Made by a program: the position numbers and the translations under genes. The notes beneath the pieces were generated by a model. It was not told where the DNA came from. It searched no databases and saw only the letters and a list, made by a program, of their open reading frames with translations. A stretch of DNA of 64,000 bases, taken from Clostridiales bacterium (GTDB lineage Bacteria; Bacillota; Clostridia; Oscillospirales; Acutalibacteraceae). Shown here one piece after another: positions 8,376 through 15,510 of this stretch; positions within the stretch are counted from its first letter, which is position 1, and every line of letters begins with the position of its first letter. The stretch covers positions 1 through 64,000 of the forward strand of contig JAIKWV010000013.1 of NCBI GenBank assembly GCA_024684435.1. Reading direction: 5' to 3'.

Positions 8376-9542
8376 TCACCCAAAGTATTTCTGCATCAGA
8401 CTGTCAAACAATAATTTCGCTTCGTCCAGCGCTTTTTGCGCGACAGCTTTTGATTTGTCGACTTGTTGTACGAATCGATCAAACTCGTTTTGCTTTTCCA
8501 AACTTGGCGCCGGTACTCTCATCTTTTTCAAATCAGAGGTTGTTATACTTGCCTGATTAACAGCTTTCTTTGTAATAGAAGAAATATACTCTTTCGCTAC
8601 CGGTGTTTTGAAAAAGAACTCGATATATGTTGGATTATATCCCTCAATTATTCTGGCGCAAAGCAAATTCATTCCGTGTATTATAGGCGATGCCATTTGC
8701 CCTCTGTACTGAACCGCTCTGCCTAAATATGCGACACTATTAATATGTGATATAAGGATATCGCCCTGCTTTAACAAATAACTTTCATATTTCCCAAGCT
8801 CAAATATGTCAGCATAACCAAGTCGGTCAGCATTGAAAACATCATTGGCAAGCGTTTCAATTCTTGTAATCGGATACCCCGCAGCGCCTTTTGTCTGCTT
8901 TATGTTTGCACCGTTTCTTAGAAATACGCATATTTCGCCAAATTCAATCTGAGGATAATCACCCTGTTCAAACATCTCGACAAATCGGGCTTTGATGAGT
9001 TCGTCAAGTGTACACAGTTCTTGCTTTCTGAAATCAATAATTGCCTGAAGTGATTGAATAACACAAACTATTTTTTCATTTTCTTTATTTGATCCCACAG
9101 GTATTTCAAGTGAATCAATGTGCTCATTTCGGATATTGTTAATGTTTGCACCAATTGCAACTTCGGAAATCTTTTTCCGATAAATACTGCTTTGAAAATA
9201 TGCCGCAATATAATTTGTAAATTCCTGTGCTGGTCTTACCACTTTGCAAAATGCACCAAATGTGCACTCGCTTTCACAACAAAATGTTGCGGCTTTTCCT
9301 ACCAACTGTTTGCTACCGCTTGAAGCACATATTAGAATATCACCTTTTTGAAGATACTGTTCTTTTGAAACCTTGCTTTTGTCAACAAACACTACATCAT
9401 CGAAATTGATTTTCCCATCATCAATATTATTTGCTCTTAGCAAAACAACTGAATTACGATTCAGATTAGAGTGCAAATCTTCGGGTTTATATGAAACGCC
9501 TCGAACCTGTTTTGCAAGGTCAGCTACCTTTCGCTTATTCAT
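8376..9542 (-). CDS. hsdS: Type I restriction specificity subunit S
   Basis: DNA-recognition subunit of 388 residues, typical length. It has two target-recognition halves, each followed by a conserved helix: the first half ends around residue 190 (SLQAIIDFRKQELCTLDELIKARFVEMFEQG), the second around 385 (LEKQNEFDRFVQQVDKSKAVAQKALDEAKLLFDSLMQKYF). The repeated GDILIC / GDILISH strand motif occurs in both halves. It begins 24 bases after the hsdM stop, so both are likely translated from one mRNA. The A+T-rich N-terminal domain is unlike hsdM, as expected for genes that swap recognition domains. The recognition sequence cannot be predicted. Confidence 0.93.
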   Translation of the reverse strand: MNKRKVADLAKQVRGVSYKPEDLHSNLNRNSVVLLRANNIDDGKINFDDVVFVDKSKVSKEQYLQKGDILICASSGSKQLVGKAATFCCESECTFGAFCKVVRPAQEFTNYIAAYFQSSIYRKKISEVAIGANINNIRNEHIDSLEIPVGSNKENEKIVCVIQSLQAIIDFRKQELCTLDELIKARFVEMFEQGDYPQIEFGEICVFLRNGANIKQTKGAAGYPITRIETLANDVFNADRLGYADIFELGKYESYLLKQGDILISHINSVAYLGRAVQYRGQMASPIIHGMNLLCARIIEGYNPTYIEFFFKTPVAKEYISSITKKAVNQASITTSDLKKMRVPAPSLEKQNEFDRFVQQVDKSKAVAQKALDEAKLLFDSLMQKYFG

Positions 9543-9566
9543 TCTTTCATCCCCACAAATCTCAAT

Positions 9567-11216
9567 TTATTTTAACAACTGTTCCAGTTCATCCATCTCT
9601 TTGGTGATCTGTTGTTCCAGCTTCCTCAGCTCCGCCATTATCTCGCTGGTGGGCGGATACTCCACAGGTTTATACTCCACCTGCTTATATTTATTGATGC
9701 TGAGGTCGTAGTCGTTGGCGACTATCTCGTCCTTCGGCACAAGGAAGGATTTGTCGGTGCGCTTGCGGTCGCCCTCTCCGTCACCGCCTATGGCGGTGCC
9801 ACCTCTCCCATCGGGAGAGGCAAGATTTGGTTGAGCTTCAAGAATCCTATTCTTGGCTCCCCCTTCGGGGGAGCTGTCGAGCGCAGCGAGACTGAGAGGG
9901 TTTTCCCCCTCACCGCCTACAGCCCCGCCTGAGAGGGAACGGAACCTTGCCACAATATCCGGAATATCATTCTCCGTGACAGGGCTGCGTTTGTCGTCCA
10001 GCGAAAAGCCGTCCGCCTGCATATCGTAAAACCAAACCTTGTCTGTGCCGCCGTAACCTGTCTTGGTGAAAATCAGAATTCCCGTTGATACGCCGGCATA
10101 GGGCTTGAACACGCCGGAGGGCATGGAGATAACAGCTTCAAGGCGGTTTTCTTCGATCAGCGCCTTTCGGATCGCCTTATGGGCGGAGGAGGAACCGAAC
10201 AGTACGCCGTCCGGCACGATGCAGGCGCAGCGCCCGCCCACGCGGAGCATACGCAGGAACAGCGCCAGGAACAAAAGCTCGGTCTTCTTTGTTTTGCACA
10301 CCTTAAGCAGATCGGCGGAAACGATATCCGCGTCAAGGCTGCCCTTGAAGGGCGGATTGGCAAGGATGAGAGAATACATATCCCTGTCCGGGTTCTGGTC
10401 GGAAAGACTGTCGCGGTATTCGATGAAAGGATTGTCAATGCCGTGGGTCATCATGTTCATGGCGCCGATGCGGAGCATAGTCCTGTCCATATCGTAGCCG
10501 TGGAACATGTGGTTCATGTAGTGGTCTTTTTTATCCTTATTATAGAAGATCTCTTCTTTCCTGTTTTCCTTTAAATACTCGCCGGCGGTGACGAGGAACC
10601 CAGACGTGCCGCAGGCGGGGTCGGCGATCACGTCGTCCGCTTTGGGATCCATCAGCTCCACCATCATTTTGATGATGTGGCGGGGTGTGCGGAACTGACC
10701 GTTGACGCCTGCCGTGGCGATCTTGGCGAGCAGATATTCGTAAACGTCTCCCCTCACGTCGGAGGACTGGGATTCGTTCATAAGCTTATAGATCTCGTCG
10801 AGCGCGTCCACCACCTTGGAAAGCATAAGGGGCGTGGGCAGCTTGAAAATAGCGTCGTCCATATACTTGGAATAGGCGCTGTTTTTGTCGCCGTGGAGGT
10901 TCTTGATAAACGGGAACACCCATTCCTGCATGACGGAATACATACGCCCTGCGGGAAAATCGTGGAACACCGACCATTTGAGCTGGTTGCCGTCGATCTT
11001 GCGGTCGCCCACCTGCACCTCGTCGGAAAACACGCTTTTGTACGGCAGCCCCAACATGGCGCTCTCTTTGGCGCGAAGGTTGTCGCTGTCGTCAAGGTCG
11101 CGAATGAACATCAGATAGGTGATCTGCTCGATCACATCCAGCGGATTGGTCAAGCCGCCTGTCCAGAATATCTCCCAAAGACTGTCGATTTTGTTTTTAA
11201 GTTCTCCGGTAATCAT
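9567..11216 (-). CDS. hsdM: Type I N6-adenine methyltransferase subunit M
   Basis: Modification subunit of 549 residues. The N-terminal helical domain (IDSLWEIFWTGGLTNPLDVIEQITYLMF) is followed by the methyltransferase core with the S-adenosylmethionine motif ADPACGTSGFLV and the catalytic NPPF in LILANPPFKG. The upstream ATG at 11237 has no ribosome-binding site; ATG 11216 has AAGGAG ten bases before it and was chosen. Residues about 429-483 (bases 9768-9932) are a glycine- and proline-rich stretch encoded by a palindromic repeat element inserted in frame between VARFRSL and RKRTDKSFLVP, just before the C-terminal helices that contact HsdS. The reading frame stays open through it, so a full-length protein with a 55-residue low-complexity insert is expected. 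Confidence 0.93.
   Translation of the reverse strand: MITGELKNKIDSLWEIFWTGGLTNPLDVIEQITYLMFIRDLDDSDNLRAKESAMLGLPYKSVFSDEVQVGDRKIDGNQLKWSVFHDFPAGRMYSVMQEWVFPFIKNLHGDKNSAYSKYMDDAIFKLPTPLMLSKVVDALDEIYKLMNESQSSDVRGDVYEYLLAKIATAGVNGQFRTPRHIIKMMVELMDPKADDVIADPACGTSGFLVTAGEYLKENRKEEIFYNKDKKDHYMNHMFHGYDMDRTMLRIGAMNMMTHGIDNPFIEYRDSLSDQNPDRDMYSLILANPPFKGSLDADIVSADLLKVCKTKKTELLFLALFLRMLRVGGRCACIVPDGVLFGSSSAHKAIRKALIEENRLEAVISMPSGVFKPYAGVSTGILIFTKTGYGGTDKVWFYDMQADGFSLDDKRSPVTENDIPDIVARFRSLSGGAVGGEGENPLSLAALDSSPEGGAKNRILEAQPNLASPDGRGGTAIGGDGEGDRKRTDKSFLVPKDEIVANDYDLSINKYKQVEYKPVEYPPTSEIMAELRKLEQQITKEMDELEQLLK
9772..9900. repeat. Palindromic element copy E, inside hsdM
   Basis: A 129-bp copy with CCCTCTCCGTC and GACTGAGAGGG ends, identical in layout to the intergenic copies. 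Its length is a multiple of three and it contains no stop in the hsdM frame. Read on the minus strand it encodes NPLSLAALDSSPEGGAKNRI and following residues within HsdM. Confidence 0.8.
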
Positions 11217-11246
11217 AAGTCGCAAGCTCCTTTTCATTCAATTATG

Positions 11247-11269
11247 AATTAAGAATTATGAATTATGAA
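11247..11269. repeat. Left 23-bp inverted repeat
   Basis: Perfect inverted match to 11675-11697, A+T-rich, built from AATTATGAATTAAG-like units. Together the two arms enclose the four-helix-bundle gene. Confidence 0.75.
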
Positions 11270-11287
11270 ATACAAAACAAATTAGAA

Positions 11288-11652
11288 TTATGAATTACGA
11301 AGTTTTGTGGATTTGATTATGCTGACGAGAAGTTTTATGACTTCCTCGTTGTCTTTATAAATGCTGTTAAACTGTTCTTTTGTAATATAATCCGTCTCAA
11401 GAAGCAGCTCGAGCCAGTATGCTGATTCTTCCGCTTCTTTCAATGCGATCCCGAGCTTTGCCGTAAAGTCCGCCAAGCTCTGCCCGCGGTATGCTTCACG
11501 GCAATTTGCGCCTATGCTTGTACCGCTCCTCAGTAATTGTTTTGAAAGAACGAACTCTTTTCTCTCAGCAGTCAGATACTGATAAAGCCTTATAAACTTA
11601 TAAATCTTATTGCAAGAGCTTTGCTCTTATCTAAAATAACATTTTCTGCCAT
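11288..11652 (-). pseudogene. Frameshifted four-helix-bundle (S23/IVP-like) gene
   Basis: A 118-residue four-helix-bundle protein of the 23S-rRNA intervening-sequence family can be read from ATG 11652 (MAENVILDKSKALAIRF) to the stop at 11288 (IIKSTKLRNS) only by changing frame. The break is a tandem duplication of the 8-mer CTTATAAA at 11589-11604. Removing one copy restores ...FIRLYQYLTAERKEFVLSKQL. The intact 3' part alone is 62 residues from an internal ATG. It lies between fic gene 2 and hsdM and is enclosed by perfect 23-bp inverted repeats. Slippage at the 8-mer could restore the frame, so this may be a switch rather than a dead gene. The same fold occurs in DGR Avd proteins, but no reverse transcriptase is present. 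Confidence 0.8.
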
Positions 11653-11674
11653 ATTCCCACCTCTTAATTCTTAA

Positions 11675-11697
11675 TTCATAATTCATAATTCTTAATT
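11675..11697. repeat. Right 23-bp inverted repeat
   Basis: Perfect reverse complement of 11247-11269. Its last six bases overlap the 3' end of fic gene 2, so the element lies directly against that coding sequence. Confidence 0.75.
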
Positions 11698-12750
11698 ATC
11701 TCCGTGTTTCCAAACATATTTCGTATATCTGCCGCCGCTGATTTTCAGGATCGCGCCTTCGTTTTTTAAAGCGCTCAACGCACGTTCGATCGTAACTTCG
11801 CTGATATCGGGACAAAGTTCGATTATTTCCGCTTTTGTAATTGCGCCTGTATGGTTTCTGATGATCTCACGCACACGGTTCGCTTTGTTTAGTTTTTCAT
11901 TTGTCAAGAGCTCAACTCTGCTCGCAAAATCTTTGTATGCCGCAACCACAATGCCAAGCATGTATCTGACGAAAGGCGCGTAATCGTTTGCGTCTTTCTG
12001 CCAATCGCCGGAGCTTTCGCCCAAAACGTCATAATAAGTCTCCTTGCTGTCGGCGATCAGTTTTTCGATACTGATATATTTCCCGACAATATATCCGGCG
12101 CGGTAGAGAAGAAGCAGCGTCAGAAGTCGGCTCATGCGGCCGTTGCCGTCATTGAACGGGTGGATGCAGAGAAAATCGAGAATGAACATGGGTATGATGA
12201 CCAGCGGATCAAGGTCGGCGTCGTTTAAAGCAGTATCAAGCGCGTCACAAAGCGTTTGCATTGCTTCCGGCGTTTCCCATGCGGCAACGGGCTGAAAACG
12301 AACCCTCCGAGTGCCGTCTGCGTGGTCCTCGGCAATGATATTATCGCTGTTCTTGTAACTGCCGCCAGTGGTTTTTCCGCTGAATTTATACAGATCCCGA
12401 TGCAGCTGCAGGATCAAAGAGGGATGGGCAGGAATATAATTGTAATTTTCGTTGATTGCGGACAACACATCGCGATATCCGGCGATCTCTTTTTCGCTCT
12501 GGGTTTTCGGCATCGTTTTATTCCGGACAAGCTGTTTCAGCCTTTCGTCGGTTGTGATGATGCCCTCAATTCGGTTTGACGCCTCCGTGCTCTGGATCTT
12601 CGCAACTTCAAGCAGTTGAGCGAGGGCGTCAGGCTTTGCGTCGATGTATAGGGTTTGCTTTACCTTGTATTCATGGAGCGTTGAGAGCAAGGCGACAATG
12701 TCCGGCGAAAGCAGTTTCGCATATTCTTTTTTATAACAAAAATCTCTCAT
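11692..12750 (-). CDS. Fic family protein with C-terminal winged helix
   Basis: Second Fic protein, 352 residues, clearly paralogous over its length to the one at 482-1525. Catalytic motif HPFNDGNGRMSR lies at 197-208; inhibitory-helix motif SNRIEG at 58-63; a winged-helix C-terminus (ISEVTIERALSALKNEGAILKISGG) follows. Expected activity is AMP transfer to a target protein, normally held back by the N-terminal glutamate. GAGGA lies eight bases before the ATG. A strong promoter with three copies of an operator-like 9-mer precedes it, and it heads the strand that runs through the four-helix-bundle gene into hsdM. Its last codons are formed by the right arm of the 23-bp inverted repeat. Confidence 0.9.
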   Translation of the reverse strand: MRDFCYKKEYAKLLSPDIVALLSTLHEYKVKQTLYIDAKPDALAQLLEVAKIQSTEASNRIEGIITTDERLKQLVRNKTMPKTQSEKEIAGYRDVLSAINENYNYIPAHPSLILQLHRDLYKFSGKTTGGSYKNSDNIIAEDHADGTRRVRFQPVAAWETPEAMQTLCDALDTALNDADLDPLVIIPMFILDFLCIHPFNDGNGRMSRLLTLLLLYRAGYIVGKYISIEKLIADSKETYYDVLGESSGDWQKDANDYAPFVRYMLGIVVAAYKDFASRVELLTNEKLNKANRVREIIRNHTGAITKAEIIELCPDISEVTIERALSALKNEGAILKISGGRYTKYVWKHGDN

Positions 12751-12792
12751 TGCGTCATTCCTCGTTTCATTAGCATCATATTGAGTCCAAAT

Positions 12793-12869
12793 GATGCAAT
12801 TATATTTTACATCAAAGCAACTCTTTTGTCAAGTTTAATTGCATCTTATTTGATACTTATGATGCAATT
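12793..12869 (-). promoter_or_regulatory. Promoter and operators of fic gene 2
   Basis: On the minus strand TTGACA (12832..12827), 17 bases and TAAAAT (12809..12804) make a near-consensus promoter. GATGCAATT or its complement occurs three times: at 12793-12801 near the start point, and as an inverted pair at 12837-12845 and 12861-12869 (15 bases apart) just upstream of -35. The same 9-mer lies at the promoter of the other fic gene. Confidence 0.65.
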
Positions 12870-13496
12870 GTGATTGTTAGGTGAAAGAGATTTTTTCCAT
12901 ACAAATTGCCAAGACCGGAAACGTGCGACCCATTGATAGTCATAGAATGCTGCGAAAGGGGGATCGTTGACTAAACAGCTTGGAAATCTGACCACGTCGC
13001 AGGTACATCGTCGAGACTATCGGGATGCCGGTTCCAGTTCTTTTCCACTCCGTCCGTAAAGGGAATGCTGCGAAGCAGAATAAATAGCCGGTTCACTCCT
13101 ATTAGTTTGATATAGATGTGACGCTTCGATAAAGTCACCATGACGGCCATCGACATCGTGGCGGCGAAAAAGTTTCTAATACAGAAATAATGTTTGGACG
13201 CCACGAAAAGTAATTGAAATCCCTTATATATCATTGTTTTCCTTCTTCGTGAACTTGACTGTACATCATGTTGCACCCCAGTTGTCAAAAACTCGGGATT
13301 TTACACAATGTCTACTTTTCACAAGACAGGATTCTGAATTCCGAGAAAGTCGCAGAATCAAGGCTTGAATACCTCCATTTTGATCAAAAATCATTTCAAA
13401 ATCAGTAATCGTGTGCAATGCACCCCATAAGCTCAAAAATGCGCCCCACGGCTTAAATGGGGTGCATTTTCTGTCAGGGTGGGGTGCATCGACGGA
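12870..13496. other. Non-coding stretch with repeat motifs
   Basis: No gene is recognised. A minus-strand frame at 12971-13288 is open for 105 codons but has no family motif or ribosome-binding site I can identify. Around 13406-13418 there is another exact TAATCGTGTGCAA, and at 13436-13474 an inverted repeat AAAATGCGCCCCA / TGGGGTGCATTTT with one mismatch, both related to the flanking repeats. Confidence 0.4.
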
Positions 13497-13792
13497 TAAA
13501 AAAGGAAGAACGCCTATTGTATCCTAATAAGCGTTCTTCTATGGAAACCCACATCAATTTGGATACAACCTGCACCCCACAGCTTTGAAAATCCCTTGAA
13601 ACATATAGCGTTTTTCGGCTTCTTGCACACGATTACTTATAGAGCCTGACTATGCAGAAATATCTGCTTGGTCAGGCTCTTCTCCGTTTTTTGCACTTTT
13701 AATTAGTTTAGCAAGCCGTAATCGTTTGCAAGATGGGGTGTATTCGTGTACGAGATGGGTAATCGTGTGCAATAAACCCCATAAAATAAAAT
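13497..13792. repeat. Right ~300-bp island-flanking direct repeat
   Basis: Same landmarks and order as 131-441: palindrome GAAGAACGC...GCGTTCTTC, TGCACCCCA tract, TTGCACACGATTA (13623-13635), hairpin GAGCCTGAC...GTCAGGCTC with an inner GCAGA/TCTGC stem, and TAATCGTGTGCAA (13760-13772). The hairpin is followed by a T-rich run and could terminate transcription. Confidence 0.7.
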
Positions 13793-13806
13793 GCACCCCA
13801 GAAACT

Positions 13807-13910
13807 GGACACTTTGAATTGTTGGGAACCCGGTTTGTGGACATTTGAATTGTGAGGAACCCAAACTCTGGACAATCATAATTGTGAGATCCCAATTGCT
13901 GGACAAGGAA
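13807..13910. repeat. Degenerate 31-bp tandem repeats upstream of IS3 transposase
   Basis: GGAC begins at 13807, 13839, 13870 and 13901, a spacing of 32, 31 and 31 bases. The units share GGACA...TTTGAATTGT...GGAACCC. Regular spacing near three helical turns suggests a row of protein-binding sites, possibly for the transposase or its repressor. Confidence 0.6.
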
Positions 13911-14079
13911 TTGTTTAGAAGACAGCTTTTAACATTTATGTAATTATAGTATGATTTAAATTGAACAGTTTGTAAGCAGCGACCAATTTCAATACAAAAT
14001 GTGTACCCTTATGCAGCATCGTTAAAAAGTATGGTGGTACGCATTTGTTATAATTGAAAGAAAATGCAGGAGGTTATTT

Positions 14080-15216
14080 ATGTCCTATCCAAACGAAATG
14101 AAAATATCACTTGTAAGAGAATATGAACAGGGAAAAACTGTTGCAGAGGTATCAAATGCCAGCGGGATCCCTGTGAACAGTATCTATCGATGGATTCGGG
14201 AGTATAAAACTGTCATGACAGCCAACTCTTCTTTCGCACCCAAGGATTATCTTAAATTGCAGTCGCACTCTCAAAAAGCCGACCACAAGCTGGAAATCGT
14301 AAGGCTGTCTGGTTTTATATCAGTTTATCCGTTAAAGAAAAGATTGGAAACCGCAGAAACGATATATCGAGCGCATAAAAAATATAGTGTTTATGAGATA
14401 TGCGAAGCACTGGAAATCGATCGCGGTACTTTCTATAACCACATTTTCCGTAAGAGAGACACCAGTTGGCGGGATGAAAAAGAACAACAGCTGATGCGTA
14501 TCGTTCAGCAGATGTTTGATGACAGCGGTCAGCGATATGGGGCTAATCGAATCATGAAAGCAATGAACGCCCAAGGCATATCAATAAACAAACAACACGT
14601 TTTGAATATCATGCATGAACTTGGGCTGGAAGCAATGAGTGAAGGGGCGAAAAATTCCTACAAACAAAAGCGAGAGCAGCATACAAACAGAATTAAGAGA
14701 GAATTCTCTGTTGATAAACCAAACAAAGTATGGGTCAGTGATATTACATACTTTAACTGTGGCGGAAAAAGTATGTACATCTGCGTCGTCATCGATCTGT
14801 ATTCAAGAATGGTGGTCGGTTACACAATATCTAAACGAGAGTCAAAGCAACTTGTATCCAGTGCCTTGAAAAAAACAATAGAATTCAGAAACCCAAAAAC
14901 TGGCTTAATTTTTCATTCTGACAGGGGTGGGCAATATACAGCTGATTCATTCCAAAACCTGCTGAAAAAGAACGGTATGGAACAGTCCCTATCTGCTTCA
15001 GGACAGCCTTATGATAATGCTGTTGCCGAATCGTTCTTTTCTATTATCAAAAAAGAAGAATTGTATCGACATCAATATAGAAGCGTACACGACTTTCAAG
15101 AATCCGTAGATCATTACATTGAATACTATAATAAAACACGGGTTCATTCGTTCCTTGGATATATTTCTCCATTACAATTTGAAGCCAAATACTGTTGCAA
15201 AAATGATAATCAGTAG
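14080..15216 (+). CDS. IS3-family transposase, single fused frame
   Basis: Transposase of 378 residues. The N-terminus is a helix-turn-helix (VAEVSNASGIPVNSIYRWIREYK), followed by a short linker, a HTH_21-like region (QRYGANRIMKAMNAQGISINKQHV) and an rve integrase core. DDE residues are visible: D in WVSDITY, D in FHSDRGGQY, E in AVAESFFS. Most IS3 elements split this into OrfA and OrfB joined by -1 frameshifting; here both parts are in one continuous frame, although the segment near residues 60-90 is shorter than usual. AGGAGG lies 6 bases upstream of the ATG. All catalytic residues are present, so the protein may be active. Confidence 0.93.
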   Translation: MSYPNEMKISLVREYEQGKTVAEVSNASGIPVNSIYRWIREYKTVMTANSSFAPKDYLKLQSHSQKADHKLEIVRLSGFISVYPLKKRLETAETIYRAHKKYSVYEICEALEIDRGTFYNHIFRKRDTSWRDEKEQQLMRIVQQMFDDSGQRYGANRIMKAMNAQGISINKQHVLNIMHELGLEAMSEGAKNSYKQKREQHTNRIKREFSVDKPNKVWVSDITYFNCGGKSMYICVVIDLYSRMVVGYTISKRESKQLVSSALKKTIEFRNPKTGLIFHSDRGGQYTADSFQNLLKKNGMEQSLSASGQPYDNAVAESFFSIIKKEELYRHQYRSVHDFQESVDHYIEYYNKTRVHSFLGYISPLQFEAKYCCKNDNQ

Positions 15217-15329
15217 TTGATATAAGCGGACCGGCTGCATTTTTTCATAATACGGATTTGAAATGTTTCATTTTTGACCTGCAAAAGGCAAAAGTCAAAA
15301 AATCCTTATAAATCAAGGAACATAAGAAA

Positions 15330-15376
15330 AACAGGTCTCCGATTTTGATAATTTTGTTCAAAATCGGAGACCTGTT
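15330..15376 (-). terminator. Terminator downstream of tRNA-Arg
   Basis: Perfect 17-bp inverted repeat AACAGGTCTCCGATTTT with a 13-base loop. On the minus strand it is followed by TTTTTC, so it should stop transcription of the tRNA gene, whose 3' end lies five bases upstream of it. Confidence 0.85.
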
Positions 15377-15381
15377 CACTA

Positions 15382-15458
15382 TGGCCCGCCCGAAGGGATT
15401 CGAACCCCCGACCTTTAGAATCGGAATCTACTGCACTATCCAGCTGTGCTACGGGCGG
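15382..15458 (-). tRNA. tRNA-Arg (anticodon CCG)
   Basis: A 77-base minus-strand cloverleaf including an encoded CCA. The acceptor stem CCGCCCG/CGGGCGG is perfect; the D arm is GCAC-AGCTGGATA-GTGC; the anticodon loop is TTCCGAT, giving CCG, which reads CGG codons; the T arm is GGGGG-TTCGAAT-CCCTT with two G-U pairs. There is a G-A mismatch at the 27-43 pair. It marks the edge between the mobile island (left) and backbone genes (right). Confidence 0.93.
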
Positions 15459-15468
15459 AAATATTTTC

Positions 15469-15499
15469 CTTTGCGGGCGGAGCTTTTCCGCCCGCAAAG
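15469..15499. terminator. Hairpin after alpha-galactosidase gene
   Basis: Perfect 12-bp arms CTTTGCGGGCGG / CCGCCCGCAAAG with a 7-base loop, between the alpha-galactosidase stop and the tRNA gene. The T run is better on the plus strand than in the direction of the galactosidase gene. The arms share CCGCCCG with the tRNA acceptor stem. Confidence 0.6.
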
Positions 15500-15510
15500 A
15501 CATTTTTGTT

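Larger units (their letters stand above)
13800..15300 (+). mobile_element. IS3-family insertion sequence (ends uncertain)
   Basis: The element contains one transposase gene. Clear terminal inverted repeats and target duplications were not found by eye, so the ends are approximate. The left side carries the 31-bp repeat array; the right side runs to the terminator hairpin of the tRNA gene. Confidence 0.45.

Noticed and set aside
9567..9932. Reading hsdM as a pseudogene because of the repeat insertion
   Set aside because: The insert keeps the frame and both flanks match HsdM, so the gene remains open from start to stop.
11288..11652. Avd protein of a diversity-generating retroelement
   Set aside because: The fold is shared, but there is no reverse transcriptase and no template/variable repeat pair in the window.
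13807..13910. CRISPR array
   Set aside because: Units of 31 bases repeat without distinct spacers, are degenerate throughout, number only three and a half, and no cas gene is near.
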